A stretch of 64,000 nt of DNA from Stercorarius parasiticus (GCA_013396915.1 VWZL01004335.1:496001-560000), one strand, 5' to 3'. Counted from the stretch's first letter, positions 1 to 13,096 are shown. The notes: generated by a model from the letters alone, not told the origin. Made by a program: numbers and translations.

Positions 1-3000
1 TTACCTTTAGGCAATTCAACCATTACCCAAGAGAAATAGTGTTTTCGCAGTATCCCAAACATTCCCAAGCAATGTGTAATCAGAGAAACCATTCATACCA
101 GCAGGCTTATTTTTATACCGAATAATGGTTACAAACACTTTGATGCCCAGACAGCTAATTTACAGTTGAGACGCTACTAGTTGTGCTATCTTTGCACTCA
201 TCTGGAAACACTGGAGTGATGCAGTGAAGTTAATTCCCTCTGTATTTGGATTCTTAACGTTGGTAAGGTAGGTTCTGCAATATTGAAAAAATACCGCCTG
301 CAGAATAAAGGTTTTTTTCTTCACTGATGCTCCATCTACGTTCTTTTTAATCTTTGCATCTGTGTATATCAAAAGTAGTCAGTATATAGGGAGCTGGTGT
401 TGACCTTATAGTCTATTAGAGATCACCATTACACTCTTTTGTTCTTATCATCAAGGTCCCGCGTACACAGAACTTCAGCCTCCGAAAAGAACCACCCTGG
501 AGGCACCAGAAGTACTTTTCCCAACATCTGATGAAGTACTCTCAAATGTGACTTAAATATTTGGTTTTGGAAAAGGAAAAAAGCAAAGAAAGAGCATTTT
601 TCTCTCTGATCTAAGACACGAACTTCCCCCTGGATTGGTTCTCTCTCATTTCTGAGTACAGAAGCTGGCCTAAGTTACTGGGATGTTTAAACTTTTCAGC
701 AGGTACAGTTCAGTGAAGTTCAGCCCAACTTGTGGTAGCGACGCTTCAAGCTCTCAAAGCAGCTTAAGGGGGTGGGAGGAGGAGATCCTGGGTTTTTTCA
801 TCACTCTTCTGGGAATACAGCATCCTTGGGCAGAAACTTTCCTACTCCTGTTTGAGTACCTTACTTGGCCATTGCAAGTCCTTTTTCAAATTCAAGACAA
901 CTTCCCCTTATTTGGCCTGGACACACAGATGAGGTTGATACTGGTTTACACTTAAGGTTGCAATTATTCTGTCCATACAAGAACGTATGGTAAGATATAA
1001 GGTTTTTAATGCTATAGCTTGTCCTTCCATGTCACATCACTGGGATCCCTTTGCCCACATTTGACAATATCAAGTAAAGAACGAGGAACTTTATTTTCTA
1101 CCCCCTTTTTTCAAAACTCAGTGTCTTAAAATTTGAGGCTGTAACTTGAGTTGCTGATGGAAATGATACAAAACTAGAAATTCTGTATGCGGACGAGCAC
1201 AAGACAAATAGATGATAAATCTGTGATAGTATTCCTTAAAGAGAGCACAAAAACGCAACAGGGATTACACTCCTATTCTCAAGTGAGCCTGAGCAACAAT
1301 ACGTACTTGTAGGCACATACACTCCATCCCTTTAGCAGTTCCCCCGAACTCAAGCCTCCTCCACTTCTAATCCTTTCTGTCTTAGTCTTTCAGCCTCCAC
1401 TCCCCACGTACGGCCAGGAGAGAAGCAGAATGGTCGCTGACAACACCGAGAAATTCCCTGCAAGATAAATACATCCAGGGGAGCCTACAGAGCTGTGTCG
1501 CTCCCTGTAAAGAAGATACAAACATTTGATCAGCTGCAGAGTTCTCTAAACTCCACTATTTATACTGCCTGGGTCTCCAGTAATTACAGTGGGAGATGAG
1601 ACACTTAGCTCACATGCAAAAACCCCAAACAAATTTAAACATTTTCATCTGTAGCCAAATCTTACCCCAAGACGCATTCTTTCATAGGGTGTAGCTGTTA
1701 AAATCAAAGAAGCGTTAGCGCTTATAAATTGTGATTCTAAAATTTAATATATCAGATTTGGGCACAATATTGTGAGATAACAGAAGTCACCGCTCAACTA
1801 AATGCAAAGGTTCTGTGCCAAAATACATCTTCTATCAACAAGAATCTGAAATCAGTAAGGAAGTTAAAAATGATCCTTTCTGCAGAAAAACAAGTTTATC
1901 ATAAAAATTATATAGCAGAAAAAAAAAAGATGTGCTTTGAGAAACAACGTCCTGATGCTTAGTAACACAAAACTTCTTAGTTTGTCTTCCGGCATGCAGT
2001 TTTTATTAAGTACGTGTTGTCTGTACGACAGCACTAAGCTTTCCATATGGGCTTTAAATCAAATTCCAGTTTGTTATAGATACACCCTGCATGAGCAGGC
2101 ACTCCCTAAAGAGTAATGACCCCACACAGCACTCACACTGGTGTAATTTTCACCAGTGAAACAAGCACAGTAGTACTAAAAGGACTCAGAGTTCTTTCTA
2201 AATAATTTCCTGCTCATGTTCTTTGTACATCTTTTCCAAAATAGAACCATGAATTTGAGTACTTCAACACCATCTTTTGGATCCTCCCTGAACAGAAGAG
2301 CTCATAGGTTTTTCCCTTAATTACCTCACCAAATTTTAGCTGCCTCAACTGAAAGACGCCAGGTCTGTGCCCTAGCTCCACGCGCAGTCAACATGGAGCA
2401 ACCTGTGTCCATGCGCCTGCTCTCCAAGCCTCCCAAAGAAAATGGCCACATCCAAACCATGCCATGGCCAGAGCTCTTGGCCCGAGCTGCCTCCCAAACC
2501 ACGCCCAGGATTGTTTCAACAACACTGCCTGGCTCAGGTCAAAGCGTGACCGCTCAAGAGTTGATGATCATATTCCAGTAGGAAGGAATCTTCTTGGTCA
2601 CTATTTTCATACTGTATGCCAGGTCTACCTTATTTCTATGATTGAAGAGTGGACTTCCAGAACATGATTCCTTGTACCCCAGGCTGCATCTAGGTGTGTT
2701 TAGGTGTGTTTGACGGACACAAATCAATTGTATCTGAACACAGACAAAATTAAATGGGAGTAACTTAACCTCATGTGAACAAAGGGCACATTCCCAACAC
2801 ACCCACCCTTTATTGCCATCTACTGTCTCTTGCAGAGGGCCCATTGTGAGCTCTGTACAGAAGCATACCGATGAACAGCACAGGAAAAATCACACCCGCA
2901 ATGAACTTCCTAGAATAAAAATATGTATCTGCAGTTTTTCAATACCTAACGTAATTCACAGGACAATACACCTTAAAGAACAACAAGCTTCTACCAGTCC

Positions 3001-3502
3001 CTTTCTGTAGGGATGTAACTTCGGGTTAACCTTTTGCTGGCATCTAGCCTGTTTTCAAGGTAGTGTATTCTTCTAGGGAAGTTATTTTCCCTCCACTGTT
3101 TATTCAAATTTGCAATGTACTATGAAAGCATTACGGTAGCTACTGCAACTGAATGATTGCCATAGAACATCTGAACGTTGGAAATAGATTCCTAAATTAG
3201 CAGTCAGAGTGACAGATGAATGGTGTTGCTCTTAATCCTATGGGAACAAAAGTGAAACAGAGCATTCACAGCGTGATGCTCTGTGCATTCCTTTGTACGT
3301 CAGTTCAGATTCCTGATGGGAAGACTTTTTCCTGGTGGGGGAGGTGGAACTATAAAACAAATGATAAAACATAGGCATTTACAGAATGAGACAGAAGCCA
3401 GCTTTGCAAAGATGTTGACTAAGTTTTAACATAGCTATACTTGATTTTAATAACAAGGCATGGTAAATTTGATAGTGGTTCTGACATGAAAATTTAGCAG
3501 AA

Positions 3503-3560
3503 CTGTTACCGTTCACATAACTGTTACCATTCACCATAACAGAATGCTGTTACCATTCAC
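3503..3560. repeat. Three spaced copies of a 14-mer
   Basis: ctgttaccgttcac at 3503, ctgttaccattcac at 3521 and again at 3547. The spacing is 18 and then 26 bp, so this is a decayed short tandem duplication. Confidence 0.9.
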
Positions 3561-5336
3561 AAAATCACAGCCAAACCTGCGTCTGGTTTCACTGTGGACA
3601 TGTCACCTGAGAGGTTCAGAGTAGCAACATAAGGGCACAAACACCCAAAACCACATCTGTACCTGAACTGCAAAATCAGGAAAAATGCCAAGATTTTATA
3701 TGAGTATGCACCTTCTTCCCACACGGATTCAGCCATATCCCACAGAAATCCCAACCCTCCCCTCTAAACGGTTTCTAAGAGACCGAAGAAAGCAAAATTG
3801 CGAATTGTGGATTCTGTCATACAACAGGCTATAGAAGGGGAATTGAATTCCCGAGTACCACCAGCTCTGGTTATTCCAGAGCCTAACCCGTACAATGAAA
3901 AAGGGGTGTTAGGTAAATCACAGCCAGATTTTATTCTCAAGAGACCGTCACCTGTTATGAAGACAGCAACTGTGATGCGGAGAGCTCTCCTTCACGTGCA
4001 CAGTTGAATCACATCCACAAACAAGAATAGTTTATTCCATCTATAATGGTTCTTACCGTGAGGAGCAGCGTTTCACTGCTCTTTTACTGCTGTCTTAGGA
4101 GGGCAAAATACTAACTGTTATGAAGTGAAACAGGGCTGCTACTCCAGTTTTTATTTTGTTTTGATTCTGCCAATACAGTCGGCTGGTTTGCCACTATCCA
4201 TTGCTATTGTTGAAGCTTTTATAAGGAGTCATGATCACAAAATATTGGTAACATAATCATGTATTATAACAAAGTAACATGAATTTTGTTCTGAGATTTG
4301 TCCTGTATTTTAAGAGTATTCCACTTTCCTTTGCACATTGTTATTATTACTGTTCTTGAGATAGTCCCTTTGCCTCAAATTAAAACCCCAGGACACATCA
4401 ATAAGTTCCACATACAATCCTAGAAGAATGTCCTCTCTTTTTAATATGACAGCGTTAGCGGGCATTTTTCAGTCAAAAGTGTGGAATTGTTTGGTCTCCT
4501 TTAGTGATGTTTGAAAGTGGCTTGGACTTTGCTTACTCCTCCGTGGGACAAATACGGAATAGACCTCAACAGAGCAGCAAGCGATGAAGTCTTAGCTCTG
4601 ATTTTATAAAATGTTTTAAAAGAAATGAGTATAAACAATATTTGCTTTTTGTATCATAACTGAAACCATACTGCTAAACCATCATATCCTGTTTAGCCCA
4701 TAATGACATCAGAAATATATGTTTATCATCTGCTCTGGACAACTTATCATGATTTTGGCCCAAGGCAAAGTGGAACTGAAATCATTTACAGTTGTCCAAA
4801 CCAAGATAACCACACATTTCGGGGGTAATTGATACCTAAAAGGAACACTGCCTTTAGATCACAGTCCATGATTTAAGTACACTAATTCCGTGAAGAACGC
4901 TGTTAGAATTTCTAAAGTGTCTATTGGATTTCCTCCAAAACTTACCATGGATTAAACAATCTACTGCACAAAGAAAACGTGATACACGAGACTAGCCCAT
5001 CGACTAACAACTCTTCCTTTACGAATGGATCACATTTCCTACTAGCTTTGATCCCTTTACACCCACCTCAAAGCGACAACAAAATCCCAAACAAAACAAA
5101 GCCAAAAATATGCTAAACATTTTGAATAGCGTGTCTCAACCCATCTTCCACGATTTGCCATTAGTTTTAAAAACTAATAAGAAAATACACAGTACTGCCT
5201 TCATACCCGTGTATAATTCATGGATCTATTCTAAAGTAAGTAGATCTTGATTTTTGTCTTTTTTTTTTAACATTGCAAAAGATCAAGAGTTCACAAAATG
5301 TAATAGAATAGAGCAATAGAGAGGAATTACTTTATA

Positions 5337-5361
5337 TCTCTCTCTCTCTCTCTCTCTCTCT
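5337..5361. repeat. TC dinucleotide microsatellite
   Basis: About 12 uninterrupted TC units, followed 20 bp later by a short CCCACA run (5374-5391). Confidence 0.97.
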
Positions 5362-5714
5362 ACACAAATACTCCCACACCCACACCCACACGGTTCACGA
5401 ATTATAGTCTAGTGAGAAAAAACAAAACACGTAGTCAGATGAAACATAAATATTTGATTACAGGAACACATTCCTTGACAGACATAGAGTCAGATTTGTC
5501 CTTGCCTAGGACAGGGAAATTCATACTTCTAGTAACTTGTGTAGTTTTTTAGACTGAAAAAATATAATACTCGAATAACAGAAAGAATGTAAAGCCAACC
5601 GCGTATCCCATTCATTCAGAACAGTGCTGTTATGTATTTTTTGCGTACCAGCTCAAAGGATTTGCCTGCCTTTACGCAAAACATAACATTTTGCATAAAT
5701 AAATAAGAAGGCAA

Positions 5715-5734
5715 AGAAAAGAAAAGAAAAGAAA
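5715..5734. repeat. GAAAA pentamer repeat
   Basis: Four consecutive units of GAAAA within a purine-rich stretch. Confidence 0.9.
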
Positions 5735-6569
5735 CCATCAGTTTCCAAAACACAAACAGCGATCGGGAACGACTGCTCCACGGCACTTATTTTCAGCTGG
5801 GGAGAAACGGGACTTGCTCCTAGCCAAATTCTTAGAGCGAAGGGATTCTTGATTAGATTTTGAGTAATTGTAATGGGGAGAAGGAAGGGGGAAAAGGACT
5901 GGGAAAGTCCTAGTTCTGAAAAGGGGCTCCATGAAGAAGAAAAAATGAGACTTACGACTAGGGCAGGATAAAAATCAGGTTATTTCTTAGAATTTTCCAT
6001 GAAATCCTTAAAGCGAAGTGAGGCCCTAATAGTCAAATATTATATACACAAATATTACTGAACACATCAGCCACCTCAGCATAGAAAAGAAAATCAAACT
6101 ATCGTAACCACCTTCTACCACTGCAAGGGTATAAAAAGCACTCTAAAAATAGCAAGTTTCCAACAGCCACATATACTAAACCACTGAATAAAAATGATGG
6201 AAACTAGCCCAAACATTAGTGTGGAATTGTGAGCGTGCTCCTGGCACAATTTTGGCCTTGACATCCAGTTGCCCATACGAGACATGAGGAGGAACTGAGC
6301 ATGAAGACGGGCCATGAACTGTTCTCTATATTTGATCTGGACAGGGCTACCGAAAAGACAGGGTAGACCTGTCCACCTACAGAAAATTTAGTGAGAAGGA
6401 CCCAAGCCAGGCCATGTCACCTGCCTTCAGGGTGAGAGAAGTGGCCCTGCCCTAGTTTATTGGCGAGTACAGATACAGCCTTTGGATCTTATAAATACTT
6501 CACAGTAAATAATGCAAGAAAAAAAATCAAGAAGGTGCTCTACTGATAGAGAGGACATAGGGTTGATAA

Positions 6570-6801
6570 GAGGGTAGATTTAGATAAGATATCAGGAAGA
6601 AATTTTTCTCTCTGAGAGTGGTGAGACACTGGAACAGGTTGCCCAGAGAAGCTGCGGATGCCCCATCCCTGGAGGTGTTCAAGGCCAGGTTGCCTTGCGC
6701 AGCCTGGTCTAGTGGGAGGTGTCCCTGCCCATGGCAGGGGGGTTGGAAATGGATGATCTTTAAGGTCCCTTCCAACCTAAACCATTCTGTGACTCTATGA
6801 G
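6570..6801 (+). mobile_element. CR1 LINE 3' fragment
   Basis: 5'-truncated CR1 of about 230 bp. The body contains the typical segments gtggtgagacactggaacag, gttgcccagagaagctg and ccatggcaggggggttgg. It ends in cattctgtgactctatgag, a degenerate form of the avian CR1 tail. It lies antisense to SUPT3H. Confidence 0.93.
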
Positions 6802-6901
6802 ATCTATAAGGTGCTTGATCTATATATAAGACCTATAACTTGGTATGATACAGCATCTTGTGCCAGTACAGCTAAATCCCGGTAAAAGCGAGTAAAACTG
6901 G

Positions 6902-6942
6902 TATCAAAACCAACTGATATCAAAACCAACTAGTATCAAAAG
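6902..6942. repeat. 16-bp tandem repeat, 2.6 copies
   Basis: The unit tatcaaaaccaact plus two bases recurs at 6902, 6918 and 6934, the last copy partial. Confidence 0.9.
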
Positions 6943-7542
6943 CTTCGTTCCACAGACTTCTATGCCAACACAGCTGCACTGCCTCTTGATCTCAGGCTTG
7001 CTTTTTGAGAGTAATATGGTACTGCATTCTGTAATGTAGACATAATTTTTCATAAGTACATAGATTGGAAAATAGGACTGGAAAGCAGAGAGAAGAGCAT
7101 ATACTGAAGCATGTTTGCACAGAATATTTTAATTTTATCTGTATGCTGTGTTATATAAAAAGAGTCCTCAAATGCTATTGAAACAATTCTGTAATGTGAG
7201 GAATAATGAGAAAAAATAAATGACTGTGAAAAATGCGTGTGAAATGTTTATAAATAGAATCTGCTTTCTACAGGAAGGAAATACAAATACATGGCAGACA
7301 GAAAGATCCATAACTACCCTTTTGTAATCTTTCTTCTCAGCATGCGTGCTTAGATATCGGGAAACATTTGAGGGATAGGAAATATATGGAAATAGGATTC
7401 CGTTAGACCATCTGGGCAAAAGGAAAATACCTCTAATGATGATATAATACGCAGCACGAAAATGGCAGCAGACCAGCATGATGTATGAAATATTTCACAG
7501 TTTTCTCTGCTGGAGATGGGTATCAATAAAGAAAAGAATTAC

Positions 7543-7679
7543 CTCCATCCGCTCTTGCTTGACATCATCAATCTCATCATCTTCAAACATGGCCAAGAGC
7601 TCTCCAGTCTGGTCAATGGAGTTGAGAAAGTCTTGAGCAAGCTTCTGCCGTTTGTTAGTGTTATTACTGTTGAATTTGT
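7543..7679 (-). CDS. SUPT3H: SUPT3H internal coding exon D (acidic linker)
   Basis: This 137-nt exon starts with AC, which completes Asp with the G of exon C. It then has 45 codons and ends in phase 0 at GAG before the donor gtaatt; the acceptor is cttttgtgaag. The peptide is [45 protein letters not shown]. The middle, [21 protein letters not shown], is one of the most recognisable segments of vertebrate SUPT3H and lies between the two histone folds. Compared with the human protein as I remember it, the Asn/Ser stretch before NKRQK is about one residue shorter and starts KFNSNN rather than KLSGSNN. The open frame continues past both splice sites (Met at 7731, stop at 7495), but the flanks do not resemble SPT3 and have good splice signals. 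The next exon, expected to start RAERQTRIMD, is not present to the left edge. Confidence 0.97.
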
Positions 7680-9478
7680 CTTCACAAAAGTAAGCAAAGA
7701 AAAATAAACTGAAGTTATTTGGCTTCTCCAAACATCAACTGATGTCCCTAGGAGGGACGTGTTTTGGAATCAGACACACTATGCAGAAAAGGCCTGTTCT
7801 TATTCCTCATACCAGTTGTGCCACCTGACCAAGGTAATGTCACTGCTCTGCTGCAGTAGCACTGTAGTAAAAAATCACCTTTAGTGTTTTCTACTAGAAC
7901 CTAGTGTTTTTTCGTAATCTAGAGAAACCTAGTCTACTGCTCATGTATCATTATTTCTCACTGAAAGATCTGGACAGAGCTGTAGAAGAAACTACAGAGG
8001 GGATCATTGCTCTGCAGTAAAACCTAGAGAACCCTGGCAAGGTACTCTCTGTTGTTCTAAAAAGGAATAGCAGTTATAAACCAAGAGGTAACGGGCACAA
8101 ACTTGACCACAGGAAGTTCCACCTAAACATGAGGAGGAACTTCTTTCCTTTGAGGGTGGCAGAGCGCTGGAACGGGTTGCCCAGAGAGGTGGTGGAGTCT
8201 CCGTCTCTGGAGACATTCCAAACCCGCCTGGACGCGTTCCTGTGCAACCTGCTCTGGGTGACCCTGCTCTGGCAGGGGGGTTGGAATAAATGCTCTCCAG
8301 AGGTCCCTTTCAACCCCTACCATTCTGTGATTCTGTGATAAAGACCTTAGCTTCATGAAACAAAATTACTGGCTTCAACTCCTAAAGCCTGCCAGAAAAC
8401 ACGATCTTTAATTCCCAGATGAACTTTGTTTTGGAAGCATTTCCTGAGCATCTAAATGGCTTGTGAAAATTTATTTGTTTTAAATAGTGATACAGACTTC
8501 AGTATTAAAAACCCCAAAGCTGTCAGGTAGGAACTTGTACTGCCAGATTGCTCGGGTGAAACAATATTTTCACGTGTGGTGAAAATAAAACGCCACAGGC
8601 AAATTAAATCTCAAATGAGCTGACAAAAACTTATCCACAGATTGAACAAGAAGTACAATGTTTACCTAACATCAATGGGGATGCTCACAGGAACCAAACA
8701 CAAGGAATTCATTGTAAGGGGGAAAAAAATAAATAAAAGGCTCTGAGAAAGGAAGTAAGTTAAGTACAAAAAGTTGTGTATGGACACTGCTAGATGTTTC
8801 AAAAGTATGGCAAGGTTTAGATTTGTTATAATGTTTTAAATTAACTTTTTAGAAAGGAAATGCTAATTCTTTTATTAATATAAATCAACAAAACTTTACT
8901 CCAGCAAATTATATGGCATAAGTTAATATAGTTTAAATTCGAAGAGCTTTTCCTTTAAGTCTATTGGTTATAAAATCTGTCACTTGCTCCTGGAATGGGG
9001 AAAAAAAAGTGTTTCCCATTCTTTCAATTACAGATTCAAAGTATAAAACGTTAAACCGCACTGAAAACAAGCCCAGGTCATATATTAGCATTCAGTCACT
9101 TCAGATTATGTTGTGTTTTTTTTGAACATGTTAAAACTCTTTGATAATAATTTAACAAATGTCCATTCAATTGCACGCGGTAGCTGCCGCATTGAAATTA
9201 CACATGCTGAAATCAATTAGCCCCTTAATCAGCACCAGTTTCGTACTTCAACAGAGTTCCGACATTAAGCAGCCTTACTTATCATTTGGATGGTAGAGGC
9301 AAATACTTACTTTTGAATATTTCAAATGGAAAAGCAGAGATTTTAAACCAAATTACTCTGAAGACAGGATTTTTGCATCTTTAACTATTAAGCAAGACTT
9401 TCATACTTTGCTTTGAGCTGCTCAGCACGTTGGTAAATTGTCAAGCCTCCCCCAAATTAAGTAATTTCTTTTTTCTAC
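7680..9478 (-). other. SUPT3H: SUPT3H intron between exons C and D (1799 bp)
   Basis: Intron with donor gtagaaaa at its right end and acceptor ag at 7680-7681. It contains one CR1 copy (8081-8340), inserted on the plus strand and so antisense to the gene. The rest is AT-rich unique sequence with no coding signal. Confidence 0.9.
8081..8340 (+). mobile_element. CR1 LINE 3' fragment in the exon C-D intron
   Basis: About 260 bp of CR1 3' end, with gaggaacttctttcctttga, gttgcccagagaggtggtgg and the tail cattctgtgattctgtgata. It is the same subfamily type as the minus-strand copy at 38401 (shared 'cacctaaacatgagg' and 'cgcgttcctgt' type segments). It lies 400 bp upstream of exon D in transcript order and is antisense. 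Confidence 0.93.
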
Positions 9479-9569
9479 CTTCAAGGAGGTCATCTTCTTC
9501 TATTCCTTTGACAATTTTAGATTTGTAGTCTCGAAAAAACATGTATTTAAGTAGCCTCCTAAGCTTCTT
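9479..9569 (-). CDS. SUPT3H: SUPT3H internal coding exon C (end of first histone fold)
   Basis: This 91-nt exon holds 30 codons plus one G, so it ends in phase 1. The acceptor is tttctcttag and the donor gtagaaaa. The peptide is [16 protein letters not shown], then [14 protein letters not shown]. The basic Lys/Arg-rich start and the [11 protein letters not shown] segment form the C-terminal helix after the first histone fold. The acidic EEDDLLE begins the linker toward the second fold. The split codon (G from here, AC from exon D) gives Asp, which matches the family sequence LLED. Intron lengths on either side are 1221 and 1799 bp. A long purine-rich tract on the plus strand, so a CU-rich tract in the transcript, lies about 490-570 nt upstream of this exon's acceptor. 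Confidence 0.96.
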
Positions 9570-10790
9570 CTAAGAGAAAAAAAAAATTATATTAATTAGT
9601 ATTATATAGAGTTCTTTTTCATTTAGACTAACTTTGTAAGACACAAACATACAAATGTGTAATACAATACATAAAAATTTCATTTTTAAAATGTTCATCG
9701 TGTTTAATTCTGCAGAAAATCCCTACATAGGAAGTACAGCAAGGTCAGTAGCAATCCCACATTAAATATTATTTATTTGAGCTCCTTGGTACTTTGCTTG
9801 CCAGCTGTGAGACAGAAATCGGTCTGACTTTCAGAAAGCAGAAATTCAGAAATCTGGCTGCTTTAAGACACTCCAAAATGTTTGCTTAGTTTGGAAATTC
9901 AAACCTACAAATGCAGGTTCTCATGAACTTCGACATCCGTATTGATCACTGTTTTCAGTAGAGCCTTATGGATCGTATCAGATAAAGAAAGTGCAGTTGG
10001 TTTTTAGTGTTTTTTAATTTTGATATGGTTTTGGTCATTAGGTTTCACCTATCAAACAACGAAAGAAAAACGGAGGGGAGAGAAAAGGGGACAGGAGAAA
10101 AGGGGAGAGAGAAAGGGGGGAACCAAGGAAGAAAAGGACATAAAGGAAGAATAAACAAAGCTGATAAAAATAGTTGATAACATTTTTTTTATAATTTTGA
10201 AATTTGAAGAAAGAAAATTAATTTAATCTTCATGTGGAAATTTTTTCTTTTTTTAAAAAAATTCTTGACCTGCCGTGCCTATTATCCAGAGAAAACACGA
10301 TCATCTCTAAATTTGGGTATTTTATTGAGATAAAGTACCGGAGAAATATTATAAAGGAAAAATCAAGACAGGATTTACTGAGAGCCCAGATGACAAAAAT
10401 GTAATGATCGTCCTGTCAAATGTCACATCTACACCCTGCATAACTAGGAGGCAATTAGAATGATTGATTTTTAATAAAAGGGATATAAAGCGTAAGGATC
10501 AATATTTATAATTTTATTAAGAAATCGTTTTGAGCTCTAAGGTACGGTACCCACTCTAAAGCTAGTGAAAAAAATCTGCTTATAATTGAAGTTAATAGAA
10601 AAAATGAGAACTAATTAAAATGTTATGCAATTACTGTACTGTGCGCAATACAACACAATTGCAGAGCAGCTATACTTTTAAATAAAGCTATTCATGATGA
10701 TGGACTCCTTTCACATAGGTTAAGAAAACACTTTAAACACAATAAGCAGCTTACTATGTAAAGTAAGAAAATCCTGTTTCGTTACCGTAC
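9570..10790 (-). other. SUPT3H: SUPT3H intron between exons B and C (1221 bp)
   Basis: Short intron, donor gtacgg and acceptor tttctcttag. It has no CR1 copy. Its main feature is a purine-rich tract at about 10060-10140 on the plus strand. Confidence 0.9.
10060..10140. repeat. Purine-rich tract (AG-rich on plus strand)
   Basis: About 80 bp almost free of pyrimidines on the plus strand, with runs of four to six G separated by AGA/GAAA. In the SUPT3H transcript it reads as a CU-rich tract, about 490-570 nt upstream of exon C. Confidence 0.9.
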
Positions 10791-10877
10791 CTTATCTTTG
10801 CGCATTAAGAACAGGAGATCTTCAGCAGAGATGACTCGAGCTCCTCTCAGCTGAGAAACTTCAGCTGCTTGCTGCAA
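10791..10877 (-). CDS. SUPT3H: SUPT3H internal coding exon B (histone fold, loop 2 and helix 3)
   Basis: This 87-nt exon is exactly 29 codons and phase 0 at both ends. The acceptor is ttattttag and the donor gtacgg. It reads [14 protein letters not shown] followed by [15 protein letters not shown]. The first part continues the central histone-fold helix of exon A. RGAR is the conserved basic loop, and [13 protein letters not shown] is the third helix; yeast Spt3 has a similar order (LRGSRSILPEDVIFLIRHD, from memory). Because exon A ends and exon B starts in phase 0, skipping exon B alone would keep the frame but destroy the fold. It follows the longest intron of the window and is separated from exon C by 1221 bp. 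Confidence 0.96.
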
Positions 10878-11450
10878 CTAAAATAAATTAATAAATTAGG
10901 ATGGCTGTTTCTGTGTTAAAACATTTATTCACTAGAGTTTGTTTTAAATAAATCCGCATGGTAGTCCATAGCAAAATACGAGCTATGCACTCAAACACAA
11001 GCTGGGACTCTCAAAGGTGTCACTCACTCGGCTCTTGTTGGCCAAGAAGTGAATAACAATTTTACAAAAAGACTGAAAGACTTTTAACAAATCTCAAAAG
11101 CTTTTTTGTTTATATTCGAAATGATCGCTTTTAAAAAGTGCTACATCCCTTTTCTTTTCTTTCCTTGCACCACATTAGCCCAGAAATTGAACATATAATT
11201 CTCTCAGGCAATGTAAAAATGCCAAATTCTTGCCATAGCACTTTATCTGCAACTGTGGAAGGGTGGCTGATCCCTCTCACAATTTTTTAGAATAACAAAT
11301 ATTAATTTTAAACAGCTTACCTAAGTATTTTTTGAAAGAAACTCTATCCATTCTTGACTTATCATTAGTACAAACCAGACCCATATGAAGAACTTTTTGA
11401 GCATATTCTTTTTGCATTTGAGAGAAAGGAAATTAATTGCTAGGAAACAC

Positions 11451-11521
11451 TGACTCTATTAATAAAGTAATAGGAAAAAACTTATTGAGTTTTGACTCTA
11501 TTAATAAAGTAACTGGAAAAA
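11451..11521. repeat. 29-bp direct repeat, period 42
   Basis: tgactctattaataaagtaa plus nine more bases occurs at 11451-11479 and again at 11493-11521 with two differences. Confidence 0.9.
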
Positions 11522-13055
11522 CCAGGCCATTCAGATATGAAAGAGACAAAGATGAGATTGAGCAATGAATGCCACAAAAATCAGTAAGAGGTGGCCGACG
11601 GATTATGAAGTAAGGAACTGTCCTCACCTCAATCATGACAGTCTCTCTAAAGGCCCCAAACTCCTCAAATTGGGCTGTGAAGAGCAAAAATCTCTTCATA
11701 AGAGACAAAGCACATTAGCTTTGGATTCACCTTCAGTAGGTGCAGGAAATCGGGCTAGTTTATACACAAATAGATCATATCAAAACCAGTACAAGATTAG
11801 AAACCAAACCTGCACAAGTTGATGCTTATCAAACTACTGGGGTAAGGAAGGTAAGGAGCTCCAACCCAAACGCAGAAGAGAAGTCTACGGGATCTGCTCC
11901 TTTCACCTACCAAAGGATATTTGGTTCTGGCCTAAGATGACGTTGTAGAGTAGGTGGGATAGTAAGGATGCTTCATAGCATGGAGAACACCTTATCCTCT
12001 ACATTCAAAAACATTGTTCAAAAGGCAAGATCTAACCATAATTTCTTTGCTCTCATCCTCATTAACCATCTGATGGACGGACTGACAGTGAGCACAGAAC
12101 AGAATTTATCAAAAGGAGAGACCTCTTAAAAAATCTTGATATTAAAACACATACACACCTGTAACACGATTGATAAACAGAAATTTAATTTATTTTCAAA
12201 TATATCTATATAGTCTTCTTTCAGAAATGCATTAATGCACCTGAAAATAATTTAAAGAAATCCTATCCTTCATACTCACGCTAGCAATGGTTTCACTCAG
12301 TATCACTGGCTGAATAAGTATATTATTAATCTGAGCTCCCATGCTGCTATGACTTGAAATAGGCCTATTCAGAAGTTACAAAGATCAACAAAAACAGTAG
12401 CTGTTTCTAATATCCAAAGGAGGAGGTGGGGCGGGGGGAAGATTTTCATTTTGGCAAGTGTTCAGTGGGCAAAAGATTCAGTCCATAAATCATAATACTG
12501 GACTGCATTAATTTTTTTCCACACTAATCACATGCATACAAAACGCTAACTGTATCTCGGATGCACAACACAAAACATACTGCGTGAAGAGTTTCGGATT
12601 TGCCCCTCGAAACCCTCTCTTGGCCCTTGCAGTCACGAAGACCAGAGAGATTTCAGGAATTCAGAAGTCACAGTAATATAATCTTACTTGAAAAATGTAA
12701 GAACGTGAAAAACGATAGTTCTATTTTTTGGCATAAGCAAAACTGTTTCTTATTCTGATTAGTTTGAGGGCACGCAAGCTACTTATATTTCTAACATAAA
12801 ATATAAAGAGCTGAATAAAAATAAATTTACCAAGAACGAGCCAATATTCATCTCTGGTGTAAATCTATTGCAGTTAATGGATTTATGCCAAGGCTGACTT
12901 TGGCCCCACTAAGCTTAAAAGTGTTACAAAACCTGCCCTTAGCATGGTGATAACACAACACAGCTTCTCCAAATATCCCATAAAACAATGGCGGAAATGT
13001 CTGATGTGAAAGAATGCTCAAGTTCCCTAACACACATAGGACCATAATTCCAATT

Positions 13056-13096
13056 TTTTAAGGTTCCTTCCAACCCAAACCGTTCTATGATTCTAG
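13056..13096 (+). mobile_element. CR1 LINE tail remnant
   Basis: Only about 40 bp: aaggttccttccaacccaaa followed by ccgttctatgattctag. This is the extreme 3' end of CR1, either very strongly 5'-truncated on insertion or eroded. Confidence 0.8.

Larger units (their letters stand above)
1..7542 (-). other. SUPT3H: SUPT3H intron downstream of exon D (3' part outside window)
   Basis: Non-coding sequence running from the donor of exon D to the left edge. The only transposon copy I recognise is a CR1 at about 6570-6801. Other content: three near-copies of a 14-mer at 3503-3560; a TC microsatellite near 5337; a GAAAA run near 5715; three copies of a 16-bp unit near 6902; and a more GC-rich patch at about 2340-2560. 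The short open frames here look random in composition and have no recognisable domain. I looked for the next SUPT3H exon and saw none. Confidence 0.8.

Noticed and set aside
7495..7731. A Met-initiated open frame covering exon D as a stand-alone small gene
   Set aside because: Only 7543-7679 matches SUPT3H, and the flanks are intronic with good splice sites.
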